Below are positions 23,701 through 32,107 of a DNA stretch of 42,979 nucleotides, piece after piece. A model generated the notes under the pieces. It was not told where the DNA came from. It saw nothing but the letters and a program-made list of their open reading frames with translations, and made no database searches. The stretch's first letter is position 1; every line of letters begins with the position of its first letter. This DNA is from a virus. Position numbers and translations under genes: made by a program. Where the stretch lies: the IMG/VR virus record IMGVR_UViG_3300032731_000405, positions 1 through 42,979 of that record. One strand, given 5' to 3'.

Positions 23701-24368
23701 CAACGCTCACAGGAGATGGTGACGACAATGGTCACGTTTATTCGGCCTTCAATGCCGCCACGGTCACGCCTAATGGTGGAACGGCCACATACAAAGCAAT
23801 CAACGTGAATGATACAGGATATAATTTCATCATAGATTCAGATTCACCTGTAAATATCAGAGCATATGACAACACGATGAAACTTTGGACGACTCGTTCA
23901 ACGACCGGAGCAGGATATGACGTTGAATTAGAAGCCTCCGATGGATTTGATGGCGTTCAAAATGGCGGTAATATCATCCTCGATCCGGGTGAGCCGTCAA
24001 CTACAGGCCGCGATGGTTATGTAAAACTGTATGATAGGATAGCGACAGAAAGAGGCGGCCCTGCTGAAATAACGGCAGTAGGCACAACAATCGTTTGTGA
24101 TGCGGCTTTCTGTGAAGTATCTGCTGATGCTGCCTATGTGATGACATCTACCCCGACTCTTGCCGCTGGTGCGGATGGCGAAATCTTAATCATTGTCGGA
24201 GTGAATGATACCAATACCATAACGCTCCAAGACATAAGCAATCTCGGTGGTTCTGGATTAATTTTGGCAGGAAACGCAGATATGGTTCTTGGAAGCGGCG
24301 ACAGCCTCATACTGTTATACAGCACAAGGTCGTCACATTGGTTAGAACTGTCCAGATCGGATAATTAG
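20712..24368 (+). CDS. Large fibre-like protein with signal peptide, 1218 aa
   Basis: The first residues MKYIKYLSLVLLLVASTSFA are a signal-peptide-like segment with A-NN cleavage. The body is made of repeats with GGxxxLxxGDA..DGG.I.L..G... patterns (LYLKGGDAQAGDSDGGVIVI; LHGGDAKGTGDRDGGAIVLD; GGNIILDPGEPSTTGRDGY), typical of a long beta-solenoid or trimeric fibre. The C-terminal part (TNTITLQDISNLGGSGLILA, LGSGDSLILLYSTRSSHWLE) looks like a fibre-end domain. It ends in TAG overlapping a GTG of a gene remnant. The signal peptide is unexplained for a virion fibre assembled in the cytoplasm. Confidence 0.7.
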   Translation: MKYIKYLSLVLLLVASTSFANNYWIPNSGEYNQRLFERPADPAYFTNVGNVYTKEVAGVTELFYEDDAGNVTQLSAGGVVPVPTYWTRTGTLLYPTTTADDVGVDNTGTGVSSPYFYLRGDNGTNEIEGNIRLVTGANPYLQISVDDDGTTPTSVPMMNIFDTKINFPNINFQLATTKTTAGNGTTLDLAAASGNTSGVGGSITLTAGDGVGTDKDGGIIELNVGDPTGTGSPGEVGFLQGSIGFLSILNESGSGSLEAENGAAGGGNAYSLYLKGGDAQAGDSDGGVIVIQVGNPTGTGNIGLVGFETSSTEFLIIEPDAVAATSVDILGGEVTENDGIDVNVMASDADAAAVAKDGGILTLHGGAKANAGTDGYTKVGAGAGTPGDLTPADDDLYVEGSLEVDGSFYTAAVSSTGAISGTTIDATTKFTSGLFECDDAGNNCLITHVDMGAIDSTANDIIVQASDAGTTSAGANGDGGALELHGGDAKGTGDRDGGAIVLDTGSGVNAGMNGNITLGTNGGEYGGFMFEGAVPALVLYGSDGAAGGADGFAVGLVAGSGADPAATDREGGDVILATGAKANAGDAGTIDFYFDGSPGVGVHNVQFLDRGSAQTDIISQIADSAGLNGFRIGLSHQWTAATNADRLISFQLNLPTGNEVGWISKSGNLNFSDAYITNLYSGSYTSGSAADFLIYNKQIVSAGNYAGYDVKLYAADAKNDGGAGGSGGNVELYASDASAGGAQDNDGGLIILDAGVETNAGLPGYIRMTANAGAIFGADFVPVGVDGFAVVPNAASGGIAHMMLNYANLASGKLLSIGDNFDLAAGTYDEKVYVNFDGSLNITQDTLAAQMPYLIRVADGDHTNMTLSTEYQAVLFNFDGVKQWATGAIANQRHFTIERPTYAFVGASTITSAATFYIVGAPIAGTNATLTDSYAAAIGGRVLAGSPGTYNTQSNKGFITSSYTAGADVDNSGAFQANVTGWATGHVSGNDTWGFQATLTGDGDDNGHVYSAFNAATVTPNGGTATYKAINVNDTGYNFIIDSDSPVNIRAYDNTMKLWTTRSTTGAGYDVELEASDGFDGVQNGGNIILDPGEPSTTGRDGYVKLYDRIATERGGPAEITAVGTTIVCDAAFCEVSADAAYVMTSTPTLAAGADGEILIIVGVNDTNTITLQDISNLGGSGLILAGNADMVLGSGDSLILLYSTRSSHWLELSRSDN

Positions 24369-24394
24369 TGGGCATACAGCTTCAAACAGTAGAG
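24368..24394 (+). pseudogene. Remnant 5' end of the downstream tail gene
   Basis: The GTG at 24368 overlaps the fibre stop and would give MGIQLQTVE, very close to MGIPLTTVE at the start of the gene at 25066. It stops being related just at 24395, exactly where the - strand endonuclease reading frame ends. It looks like the original start of that gene, displaced by the insertion. Confidence 0.65.
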
Positions 24395-25003
24395 TCAAGT
24401 AACCTTACACCTTTTGGAATGTTTGGGTGCAGTTATGGCGATATTAATAGGCCATCCACTTCCGAATCTCCACAAAAGGCTGCTAAAGGTTGTATGACAT
24501 CTTTTATCTTTAGACCATTCTCTTATTGTCTTTTTTTCTCCAAAAGCATTATAAAATATATTACTTCTCATATTGTTCGATTGAACAACATTTGTAGCCC
24601 ATCTACAATTTTCAGGGGAATATTCTTTATTATTATTTATTCTGTCAAGTGTGAGAGGTCTGTTGTTTCTAAATTTTTTGGCCCAATGGTAAAAAGATTC
24701 AAAATTATTGTTCCATTCAATACATACTTTAATTCCTCTGCCCCCATAGCGTTTATAGTTAGGGTGATTTTTATTGTTACATCTTTGTTTCATTCCATCC
24801 CAAATATTATAAAGTCTAGTGGCACTTTTGCCATGTTTAAAATTAGTGTTTTTCGTATATTTGAGAGATTGTTTATAACAATGAAAACTACAAAAAGTTT
24901 TTCCATTTGGTTTATTTGTGTTTCCAAACCATCGGCCCAATTCCATTTTAGGTGGTTTTTTAAAAATCTTTTTACAATGTTTGCATTTTTTAATGTATTC
25001 CAT
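24395..25003 (-). CDS. Homing-endonuclease-like protein with zinc finger, 202 aa
   Basis: Residues 7-43 form a Cys-rich finger (CKHCKK, CSFHC). Residues 63-137 (RLYNIWDGMKQRCNNKNHPN, YGGRGIKVCIEW, LDRINNNKEYSPENCRWAT) match the phage homing endonuclease/AP2-HNH-type family. A related gene is at 40041. The - strand orientation is opposite to all surrounding genes, and the DNA is AT-richer by eye. A consensus promoter at 25010-25038 would start transcription at the ATG, so translation is probably leaderless. This is a mobile gene that cuts DNA at an empty site to spread itself. Catalytic residues are inferred. Confidence 0.82.
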   Translation of the reverse strand: MEYIKKCKHCKKIFKKPPKMELGRWFGNTNKPNGKTFCSFHCYKQSLKYTKNTNFKHGKSATRLYNIWDGMKQRCNNKNHPNYKRYGGRGIKVCIEWNNNFESFYHWAKKFRNNRPLTLDRINNNKEYSPENCRWATNVVQSNNMRSNIFYNAFGEKKTIREWSKDKRCHTTFSSLLWRFGSGWPINIAITAPKHSKRCKVT

Positions 25004-25009
25004 AGTCCG

Positions 25010-25038
25010 ATTTTACTAAAAAGAAACAGTTGTGTCAA
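25010..25038 (-). promoter_or_regulatory. Consensus sigma-70 promoter of the - strand endonuclease
   Basis: Read on the - strand: TTGACA (25038-25033), 17 bases, TAAAAT (25015-25010). The predicted start, about 7 bases beyond, falls on the ATG at 25003. So the transcript would be leaderless, and this endonuclease has its own transcription independent of the phage operon. Confidence 0.75.
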
Positions 25039-25065
25039 TATTAAAATGACGAAGGGGGGTGCTGA

Positions 25066-27381
25066 ATGGGTATCCCTTTAACTACCGTGGAATGGAACGA
25101 TCACGGTGGAGGGTTAGACTTAATCTCAAGCCCGACCAAAACCCCGGATGACAACGCCACTCTTAGTTTAAATGTAGATTATTCCACAGATGGGGCCGTA
25201 TTCACTAGGAACGGGTCCACGATCCTCAATTCCGGCCACCAGATGACGTCTGATCTTGTTACTTATGGAATATACGACTTTTGGAAATCCAACGGATCAC
25301 ACGTTCAGGTGATAAACGCAGGGACGACGATCAAACACAGCTTAACCAACCCAGTAAACGCGGTGACAGGCCTCACAGCAGCGATTCCATGCTTCGAGAT
25401 ACAGGTTACAGCCGACGACGAATATCTCTTTTGGGGGAACGGGTTAGACACCAACCTGAAATTCGATGGGACCACATGGACGAATTGGAGCATACCCAGG
25501 GCGGCACCCCCTACTTTTGCCACAATAAACGCCGGAGCAGGAGTTTTGGCAGCCGGGACCTATACCTATTACAGAGAAGATGCCAGAACGGTGGCAGGAA
25601 CGATCGTTCAAGTCGGCGAATTGAGTATAGCAGGGACCCATACAATCGCTCCTGGTGACGCTCCTGCGGATATTCAGGTGAATATTCCAGTAGCAGCAGA
25701 TACCCAGGTCAACGCGAGGGTTATATATCGAGTGAAGATAGCCTCTAGTATTGCCTACAGGCTGACTGCGGGGCCAACGGTATCAAACAACACCGCAACG
25801 ACATATGATGACGTCCTGGCCGAGGCCGATCTAGGGGCTTATGCTGAGGCGGAATACGACAATCAGGCGGCTCCTAAATCATCTGTTTTCGCTGAATTTG
25901 GCGGACAGATGTATATGAGGGACGATGCGAGAAAAACAGATTTCTACATAGCCAAAGCCTACAAACCATGGAACGTCCCGACTAACTCCCTCACAATAGC
26001 AGACGGCAGAATAACCTGCATGAAGCGGTTTTATAACTACCTCGTTATTGGGACCGAACGAAGTATTTGGACAATGAGTTCGTCGGGTGATTTCAACAAA
26101 ATATCGTCCAAAGTAGGCATAGTGAACAATAGATGCGCTGATGGAGAGGCCTCTTTATATATTATGGGAACGAATCGAAAGATATATAGACTGACCCCTA
26201 CCGACCTGCTCTCGGCAGAGATTGATTTAAGCAATCCAGTTTCTCAGATAGTCGATCGGATGTTCGACCAGATTGGTGGAAGCGCAGAAGAATATATCGC
26301 ATTAAAATATTTCACAAAACCCAATGTTTCTAAATTGGTAATTGCGGCTCCAGAGGGGGCAAGCACCAATAGTCAGATTATTGTATTTAATGAAAAACAG
26401 TCTATTGTTAAAGGAAAACCGGTTTGGCAGAAATGGGACAATTTAAAGGCCTCAGCGATTCAGGTTGTCAGAATTAACCGCGAGACGATTCTAGTTTCAG
26501 GGGATTATAACGGGTTCTTATGGAAACTAGATGACGATTCTACAAACGGAGACGGAGCGGAAGTCAACGGGACTGCTACGTCTGGCGGAGCCTCCACTAT
26601 AATTGATACGTCAGTTTTAGATGAAACTGGGACTTCCACAGCAGGGTTAGCCACCACCCTAGAAGATACCTCTAAGACGTGGACAGTAAACGAATGGCTC
26701 GCAGATGAAATCTATGTATCAAGTGGGCCAGCGGCGGGAGATTATAGGGTCGTTGCGGGCAACACAGCTAATACTATCACCGTAACCTTACCCTGGACCG
26801 CGCCTCCGGGTGCGGGCGCGACCTATTCCATAGGTGGTTTTCCTGTAGATGATTATATTGGAATGAATGTCACGATCGTGGAGGGAACTGGAGAGGGTCA
26901 AAAGAGGGTTATTTCAGCTAACGACGATGACACCTTAACGGTGAGCGTCCCCTGGACCGATGCACTAGATGATACAAGCGAATATTCCGTCGGAGGGTAT
27001 GACCATTATCATTACACCAACTGGAAATTCGTCACCGGGTCCTATGAGACACTCTCACAACTCTGGTTTCTATGGGTCAACGCCAATGCTTCAGGAGATT
27101 ACAATATCAAAATGATTATGCAGCTAGATTTCGACACAACGCTGACTAATCAGGTGGAGATTTTAATAAACCTGAAGGCGGAAAACACTATTTGGGGTGC
27201 TTTTATTTGGGGGGCGGCAGTTTGGGGATCACATTCCGTCTTTCTTGACAGATTCAGGCACTATGCGCGCTTTAGAGCCGTTAGATTTGGATTTTACCAT
27301 AGGTTAGCCGGGCAACCCTGGCAGATAAACAACTTAGGAGCGTCAGCACAAGATAGAGGCTTGATGTTCCAACCGATGTAG
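25066..27381 (+). CDS. Large tail or structural protein, 771 aa
   Basis: ATG at 25066 with AAGGGGGG about 7 bases upstream. The protein is beta-rich throughout (SLNVDYSTDGAVFTRNGSTI), with a beta-propeller-like region around residues 270-480 (KRFYNYLVIGTERSIWTMSS, NRKIYRLTPTDLLSAEIDLS) and Ala/Gly/Thr-rich parts (residues 490-640). It follows the fibre gene and could be a tail nozzle or hub component. The start MGIPLTTVE is also present as MGIQLQTVE at 24368 ahead of the endonuclease insertion. Family not named. Confidence 0.65.
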   Translation: MGIPLTTVEWNDHGGGLDLISSPTKTPDDNATLSLNVDYSTDGAVFTRNGSTILNSGHQMTSDLVTYGIYDFWKSNGSHVQVINAGTTIKHSLTNPVNAVTGLTAAIPCFEIQVTADDEYLFWGNGLDTNLKFDGTTWTNWSIPRAAPPTFATINAGAGVLAAGTYTYYREDARTVAGTIVQVGELSIAGTHTIAPGDAPADIQVNIPVAADTQVNARVIYRVKIASSIAYRLTAGPTVSNNTATTYDDVLAEADLGAYAEAEYDNQAAPKSSVFAEFGGQMYMRDDARKTDFYIAKAYKPWNVPTNSLTIADGRITCMKRFYNYLVIGTERSIWTMSSSGDFNKISSKVGIVNNRCADGEASLYIMGTNRKIYRLTPTDLLSAEIDLSNPVSQIVDRMFDQIGGSAEEYIALKYFTKPNVSKLVIAAPEGASTNSQIIVFNEKQSIVKGKPVWQKWDNLKASAIQVVRINRETILVSGDYNGFLWKLDDDSTNGDGAEVNGTATSGGASTIIDTSVLDETGTSTAGLATTLEDTSKTWTVNEWLADEIYVSSGPAAGDYRVVAGNTANTITVTLPWTAPPGAGATYSIGGFPVDDYIGMNVTIVEGTGEGQKRVISANDDDTLTVSVPWTDALDDTSEYSVGGYDHYHYTNWKFVTGSYETLSQLWFLWVNANASGDYNIKMIMQLDFDTTLTNQVEILINLKAENTIWGAFIWGAAVWGSHSVFLDRFRHYARFRAVRFGFYHRLAGQPWQINNLGASAQDRGLMFQPM

Positions 27382-27388
27382 AGGTTTT

Positions 27389-27721
27389 ATGATAAAGGCA
27401 TACAAAGTAGGTTTTTGTCCTCAATGTGGAAAGAATATCATGGTGGCCGATTGTAAAGGCTACATGACGTCGATGAAAGTCAATTTCAGACAGGCGGAAC
27501 TTAAATTCTCCGATGGTCACAGGGTGAGATTGCACATTTGTTCTGATTGCCTTGCGAGTCCAGACGCCGACACGCTTATGGAAGCGATCACTCATCCCGG
27601 ATCGAGGGCAGCGAGACAGGAAGAACTTGTTAGAATCAAGGAAAAAGGCAAACCAATATCTATTTCAGAGGTTTCCCCTCGCAGACATTGGAAACGCGAT
27701 TGGAAGGAGCTAAATGGTTAA
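27389..27721 (+). CDS. Zinc-ribbon protein in the tail operon, 110 aa
   Basis: FCPQCGKNI near residue 9 and, after a beta-like segment, ICSDCLASP near residue 50 give a four-Cys zinc site; the rest is basic and helical. Starting with ATG 7 bases after the previous stop, it overlaps the HNH gene by 8 bases. Function unknown; it is conserved in place between the tail protein and the HNH insertion. Confidence 0.6.
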   Translation: MIKAYKVGFCPQCGKNIMVADCKGYMTSMKVNFRQAELKFSDGHRVRLHICSDCLASPDADTLMEAITHPGSRAARQEELVRIKEKGKPISISEVSPRRHWKRDWKELNG

Positions 27722-28400
27722 GCAATGCGAATATTGTGGCAAAGAAATATCGGTTAAACCGTGCCGAGCGCATAGGCATAATTTCTGTTCGCATGAATGT
27801 TATTCAAAATCCATGAAGATATATGTGAAAGTCATGTGTGATGCTTGTGGTAAAGTATTAAAAAGAAAACCATCCGGTGTTCAGGCTGAGAATTTCTGTA
27901 ACTTGAAATGTAGAAGTGCTTTTAGGCAAGGCAAAAATCATCCTAGATATGTAGAATACCCAGTAAAATATTGTGTGATATGCGGTGGAGAACTTCCGCA
28001 TTATCTTGCGGGTAAAGAAGAATCGAAATATTGCAGTAGAAAATGCCAAAATATTGGAATTACTGGTGAGAACAATTATTGGTGGAAGGGCGGCGTATCT
28101 TTTGAATCGTATCCATCTGCCTTTAGTCTTGATTTGAAAGAATTAATAAGGAAAAGGGATAACTATGTTTGTCAGGCTTGTGGAAGAACACAAGAAGATG
28201 AGCAGAAAGAATTTGGCAAACGGTTGTCAGTTCATCACATTGATTCAGATAAAAATAATAATGTTCCTGAAAATCTAATCACAACTTGTCAGCGTTGCAA
28301 TTCAGTTGCACGTGAAAATCAAGAGCATTGGATGGGTATTTATACAAACATAGTAGAGAAAAAATCAATAAATACAGGAGGTTCTAGTGGCGACAAATAA
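27714..28400 (+). CDS. HNH homing endonuclease with zinc fingers, 228 aa
   Basis: Three N-terminal Cys-pair fingers (CEYCGK, CDACGK, CVICGG, each followed by a second Cys pair) cover residues 5-111. The HNH core is YVCQACG (151-157), LSVHHID (171-177), then NLITTCQRCNS (187-196). It is a free-standing HNH homing endonuclease. Its last codons supply the AGGAGG site and overlap the GTG start of the next fibre gene, so it could be an insertion at that gene's 5' end. AAGGAG precedes its ATG. Confidence 0.88.
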   Translation: MVKQCEYCGKEISVKPCRAHRHNFCSHECYSKSMKIYVKVMCDACGKVLKRKPSGVQAENFCNLKCRSAFRQGKNHPRYVEYPVKYCVICGGELPHYLAGKEESKYCSRKCQNIGITGENNYWWKGGVSFESYPSAFSLDLKELIRKRDNYVCQACGRTQEDEQKEFGKRLSVHHIDSDKNNNVPENLITTCQRCNSVARENQEHWMGIYTNIVEKKSINTGGSSGDK

Positions 28401-29643
28401 TGTGACCCTACTCGATGGGACTACAGCCTACGCCTCGGACGTTGAGGATAAGGTCAACCCACTCTATACAGACATAGACAACTCGAATATCGCAGCGGGA
28501 GCCGGGATCGTCGCCTCGAAGATCGCCGGGGGAACATTCTCCCCAGGGACTTACTCCTTCGCCGGATCGACTATTACAGATTTAGGAACGATTCTCACAA
28601 TCGACATCGACGGTGGAACGATCGACGGAACAGTTATAGGCGGAGCGGTTGCTGCTGATGGCACTTTCGTCACGCTTGGAGCGACGACAGCAAACATCAC
28701 AACTGCAAACATTACAAACGCAGCTATCACAACACTTACAGGCCAGCCAGCTTTAGCAGATTTCACCAATATGACCCATACTCACGCTGCTGCTGCAACG
28801 GGCGGAACTCTCACTTGGGCCAACGCGCTTGTGGTGGCTGATGCTGGGAACCATACTCACGCAAGCAACTTGCAGGGGAATACACTTCTTTGGACGGATA
28901 TATTTTCAGTCGTTTCGGCTGGGGACCACGATCACACCAGCACCACAACGGGTGGTGCATTGGGGGCCACGTCTCTTCTTGCTCATAATCATAGTAGCGC
29001 GGGAACAGGTGGAAATATTCTTGGCACTTGCCAGTCCATTGAGGTGGGTTCGTTGCGGTTGGCATCTACCAGTATTGAAGATCATTTAACAGCGACAAAT
29101 TATGGTGCAGTTAGATTAAATCAGGTTGGTTATGGCGGAGGCACGACATACGCTAGAAATACTTTAGTTTACGATGGAAAAGGGGCCATCGTTGCTCAAT
29201 TTGCTGGACTTTCAAAGGATACTTTTATTTCCGGCTCTGCTGGTAATGGAAATTTATATGTTGCTGAGGCCGTTTCGAACTTGCCAACAAGCGGTGCAGA
29301 CATGAGTGGTACGGCCATTTCTGCCAATAAACTAATATGTGGTCAAGCAGTCGCAAAGGCATGGGTAACATTTACCTGCGGTCCTGCTGGCGGGACAACA
29401 ATACATGAGGCTTATAATGTAGCCAGCGTGGATCAAGCCTCAAGCACGATAACATTTGGCAAAGATTTTGCATTTACTAACTATTTTTGCATGGGCCATG
29501 TTACTGATGGCCTAACTAAAGGCGCATTGATGAGGGCAAATACAAAAAATGCGGGAACAACAGTTGTTATTTCAGATGCCTGGGCTGGCCTTCAAGTAAG
29601 AACTACATATGAATTCATTTGGTTTGGAACATTGGTAGCTTAA
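28387..29643 (+). CDS. Tail fibre-like protein with HxH motifs, 418 aa
   Basis: GTG start at 28387 with AGGAGG 5 bases upstream, inside the end of the HNH gene. Gly/Thr/Ala-rich repeats (GTIDGTVIGGAVAADGTF) and four HxH motifs (THTHAAAATG, NHTHASN, DHDHTST, AHNHSSAG) suggest a trimeric fibre with metal sites. The C-terminal domain (residues 230-418) is globular. It may bind the host. The HxH motifs link it to the 658-residue protein at 11378. Confidence 0.65.
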   Translation: MATNNVTLLDGTTAYASDVEDKVNPLYTDIDNSNIAAGAGIVASKIAGGTFSPGTYSFAGSTITDLGTILTIDIDGGTIDGTVIGGAVAADGTFVTLGATTANITTANITNAAITTLTGQPALADFTNMTHTHAAAATGGTLTWANALVVADAGNHTHASNLQGNTLLWTDIFSVVSAGDHDHTSTTTGGALGATSLLAHNHSSAGTGGNILGTCQSIEVGSLRLASTSIEDHLTATNYGAVRLNQVGYGGGTTYARNTLVYDGKGAIVAQFAGLSKDTFISGSAGNGNLYVAEAVSNLPTSGADMSGTAISANKLICGQAVAKAWVTFTCGPAGGTTIHEAYNVASVDQASSTITFGKDFAFTNYFCMGHVTDGLTKGALMRANTKNAGTTVVISDAWAGLQVRTTYEFIWFGTLVA

Positions 29644-29681
29644 CAATGGGGGGAAAAGTGGAGAATAAAACAGGTGGAACG

Positions 29682-29924
29682 ATGAAAGTCTCAAAGATCA
29701 ACGTGACAACGATCGACGGAGAACAGAGCGAATATATAGCTGTAGAGCATAATATCAATGAGGCTATTATCGCGAAAACAAACGAAGGGATTCATGTATT
29801 CGCCAATCCCTTTCCTGTGATTAAAATGAAACTCATGGATGGATCGTCTGTAGTCATCCCTATGAGTCAGATTAGGGAAGTCAGGGCGGTTGAGGAAGAA
29901 ATGGAAATGGCAAAGAAGGTATAA
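29682..29924 (+). CDS. Small protein in the tail operon, 80 aa
   Basis: The start is uncertain: ATG 29682 (after AGGTGG), GTG 29658 or ATG 29646. The natural-looking start MKVSKINVTTIDGEQ supports 29682. Beta-rich, with an acidic end (VRAVEEEMEMAKKV). The stop overlaps the GNAT start by one base. Function unknown; possible fibre chaperone or accessory, inferred from position only. Confidence 0.55.
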   Translation: MKVSKINVTTIDGEQSEYIAVEHNINEAIIAKTNEGIHVFANPFPVIKMKLMDGSSVVIPMSQIREVRAVEEEMEMAKKV

Positions 29925-30382
29925 TGCGATTAACGCCGTTCAAACAAATGTATGCACCGCGTGTTCAAGAGTGGCAGAACGATCCCTCTTACGCGAAGTT
30001 CTTTAGAGGCATAGACCGTTATCTTACGCTTGATGAGTGCGCTCATATCGGCGAAGTGTTGCGGGCGGAAGTGCTGATGATCCTGGACAAGGATATCGTT
30101 GGAATGATCTCTATCAAGAGGGACCCTTTTAGCGTGGCCTGGTATAGCACCCTAATTGACAAGGGCTTCCAGAAAAACGGCATGGGGACCGAGGCGACCA
30201 GACTAATGGAGGAATATCTATTTAAAACGGGGAATATCAGGAAAATTATGACCTACACAACCTCTGAACTTCATAACGTCCTGAGCGAGACTTTAGGATA
30301 CGAGATCGAGGGCGAATTGAAGAATCAGGTGTATGTCAATGGAGCCTATGAGAATTTAACGATATTTTCAAAGATGAGGTGA
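29924..30382 (+). CDS. GNAT-family N-acetyltransferase, 152 aa
   Basis: The acetyl-CoA-binding motif Q-K-N-G-M-G-T-E (residues 83-90) followed by A-T-R-L-M-E-E-Y is a typical GNAT motif A. The surrounding strand-helix order (VEVLMILDKDIVGMISIKR, YEIEGELKNQVYVNGAYENL) fits ribosomal-protein-type GNATs. It probably acetylates an amine on a protein; the target could be a virion or host protein. One-base overlap with the previous gene places it in the structural operon. Confidence 0.85.
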   Translation: MRLTPFKQMYAPRVQEWQNDPSYAKFFRGIDRYLTLDECAHIGEVLRAEVLMILDKDIVGMISIKRDPFSVAWYSTLIDKGFQKNGMGTEATRLMEEYLFKTGNIRKIMTYTTSELHNVLSETLGYEIEGELKNQVYVNGAYENLTIFSKMR

Positions 30383-30385
30383 TCT

Positions 30386-31303
30386 ATGAGTTTTGTAGCA
30401 GATATGTTTACTGGCGGCGGTGGTGGTGGTGGCCCCACGGGGTATCAATCTCCCCATTTAAAGGAATACGAAGGAGCCGGCAGAGAGGGGATTTATAGCC
30501 GTATAGGGGCCAGGAAAAAGAAGGATGGTGGTTATGATTTTAGCGAAACTGGGAAGCCCATAGGTGTTGGAAAAGCCAAAGAGGGTTATGACTTCGGGTC
30601 CTATGACGCCGCCATGAAGAAAATGGGTGAATACAGCCCTATGGATGAAACCTACGCCTCCGGTTACACGCCAGGGCAATATGGTGCGACCACCTTTGAC
30701 TATAAGACCAGACCCAAAGAATACGCTGATATGGCTATTGAACAGGGTGGAAAGGGCATTAAAAGACAGGGCGCGGGGATGCTTGAGAAACTCCGTGAGA
30801 CGGTTGGAACGCGCAGACCTGGGTTACTTCTTAAAGCGGGAGAAGGCTCACAGAGACAGACCGGTGAGCAATTAGCCGATATGCAGACACAGATTAGAAT
30901 GAAAGAGATGGAGAAAGGCACAGACCTCGCCGTTCAACAGCAGAAGGACCAGGCTGAAGAGAATTATAGAAAAGCCGGTTTTGACGAAGATACAGCGAGA
31001 TTCAAAGCCAATGAGGACTTCAAGGCTTATGGTTCAAGGGCTGACTTGGAATCAAGAACAGCAGATGAGAGATTTCGTAGAGATACAGGTAGCGGCGAGA
31101 TGGCCGGCAAGAAGATCGGCCTGGAGTCAACCGTCGCTGGTGGAGAGAGAGACTACGCTGATCGTGGGATGGAATATCTGATGGATTGGTTCAAGAGCAA
31201 CGCAGGGATTACCGGCGATTCACAGAGGGCTGCGGCGCAGGACAAGACCAATAGAAGAGGTCAATCACTTGATTTCTTGAGTAAAGTGAATCCTTTTGGT
31301 TAA
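30386..31303 (+). CDS. Internal virion-type protein, Gly-rich start, 305 aa
   Basis: A Gly-rich N-terminus (MFTGGGGGGGPTGYQS), Tyr/Gly/Lys-rich middle, and helical C-terminal half with many Arg/Gln/Glu (RMKEMEKGTDLAVQQQKDQA) suggest an elongated internal or ejection protein. GAGGTGAT precedes the ATG. It precedes two other likely internal proteins. No enzymatic motif is visible. Family not recognised. Confidence 0.6.
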   Translation: MSFVADMFTGGGGGGGPTGYQSPHLKEYEGAGREGIYSRIGARKKKDGGYDFSETGKPIGVGKAKEGYDFGSYDAAMKKMGEYSPMDETYASGYTPGQYGATTFDYKTRPKEYADMAIEQGGKGIKRQGAGMLEKLRETVGTRRPGLLLKAGEGSQRQTGEQLADMQTQIRMKEMEKGTDLAVQQQKDQAEENYRKAGFDEDTARFKANEDFKAYGSRADLESRTADERFRRDTGSGEMAGKKIGLESTVAGGERDYADRGMEYLMDWFKSNAGITGDSQRAAAQDKTNRRGQSLDFLSKVNPFG

Positions 31304-31316
31304 GAAAGGGGCAGAA

Positions 31317-32099
31317 ATGAGAAGTATGTACACTAATCGCTTTAAAGAGAGGCAGCCTTCAAAGACTAACCTCTTTAACAGAGGTCAAATTCAGGGGTTT
31401 AACCCTGAAGAGGCCCCCATAGAGTTTGATCCAAGCATGGCAGAGCAGACTATAGGTCCTGACGAGGAGACTATGGGAGCAGAGGGGGTCGTCCCCCAAG
31501 AGTCGATGGCTCCTGATCCGAATGAAGCCCCTCCAAAGAAGAGTTTTGGGACCAAACTTAAAGAATTTTTCACTACCCGGAACATCCAGGGGACTGATCC
31601 TAAAACCGGTGAAAATGTAGATGAGTTTGGAGTGCCTCTCCCGATGGAGGAAAAATCTGGTCTAGGCAAACAGATCCTCGAAAAGGGTCTTCCTATGGCT
31701 TTTTCAGCTTTAAGCGGTCAGGGGATTATCCCAGGCGCGATGGCGGCCTTGAGTGGTTCTGCCGGTAGGCGTAAAGAAAGCAGAGAGGCCCAACAGGAAT
31801 ACGGGAAAACCCGTGCCGACACAATGGGGGATATATCTGATCGTGACCTAAAAAGACGGCAGATGGAGGAAATGGCAGATTATAGAGAGAAAATGGTGGA
31901 CTTAAAAGTAGGCCAGGTAGGTAAACCAACCACAGCCAAAACAGACAAAGAGATGCTTGATTTAGAAACACAATATAGATTGGATAGGAACTCTCTCACC
32001 GACGCACAGGTGGAACAGCTAAATTCATGGTATCGTCAGAGACGCACTAAACAGTCAGATGTTCCAGAGGCGGAAAATGATTTTCCGCCATTTGAATAG
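31317..32099 (+). CDS. Internal virion-type protein, 260 aa
   Basis: ATG at 31317 follows AAAGGGG; a TTG at 31296 upstream in frame would put the ribosome site inside the gene. The N-terminal third is Pro/Glu-rich and disordered, the centre has a Gly/Ala hydrophobic segment (GLPMAFSALSGQGIIPGAMA) that could enter or pass a membrane, and the rest is charged and helical. This fits the small ejection-type proteins found before a large internal protein, by position. Assignment is tentative. Confidence 0.55.
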   Translation: MRSMYTNRFKERQPSKTNLFNRGQIQGFNPEEAPIEFDPSMAEQTIGPDEETMGAEGVVPQESMAPDPNEAPPKKSFGTKLKEFFTTRNIQGTDPKTGENVDEFGVPLPMEEKSGLGKQILEKGLPMAFSALSGQGIIPGAMAALSGSAGRRKESREAQQEYGKTRADTMGDISDRDLKRRQMEEMADYREKMVDLKVGQVGKPTTAKTDKEMLDLETQYRLDRNSLTDAQVEQLNSWYRQRRTKQSDVPEAENDFPPFE

Positions 32100-32107
32100 G
32101 ATAATCA

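Noticed and set aside
24368-25081. 237-codon + strand frame through the endonuclease insertion
   Set aside because: After the first nine codons it is the complement of the - strand endonuclease, which has clear motifs and its own promoter.
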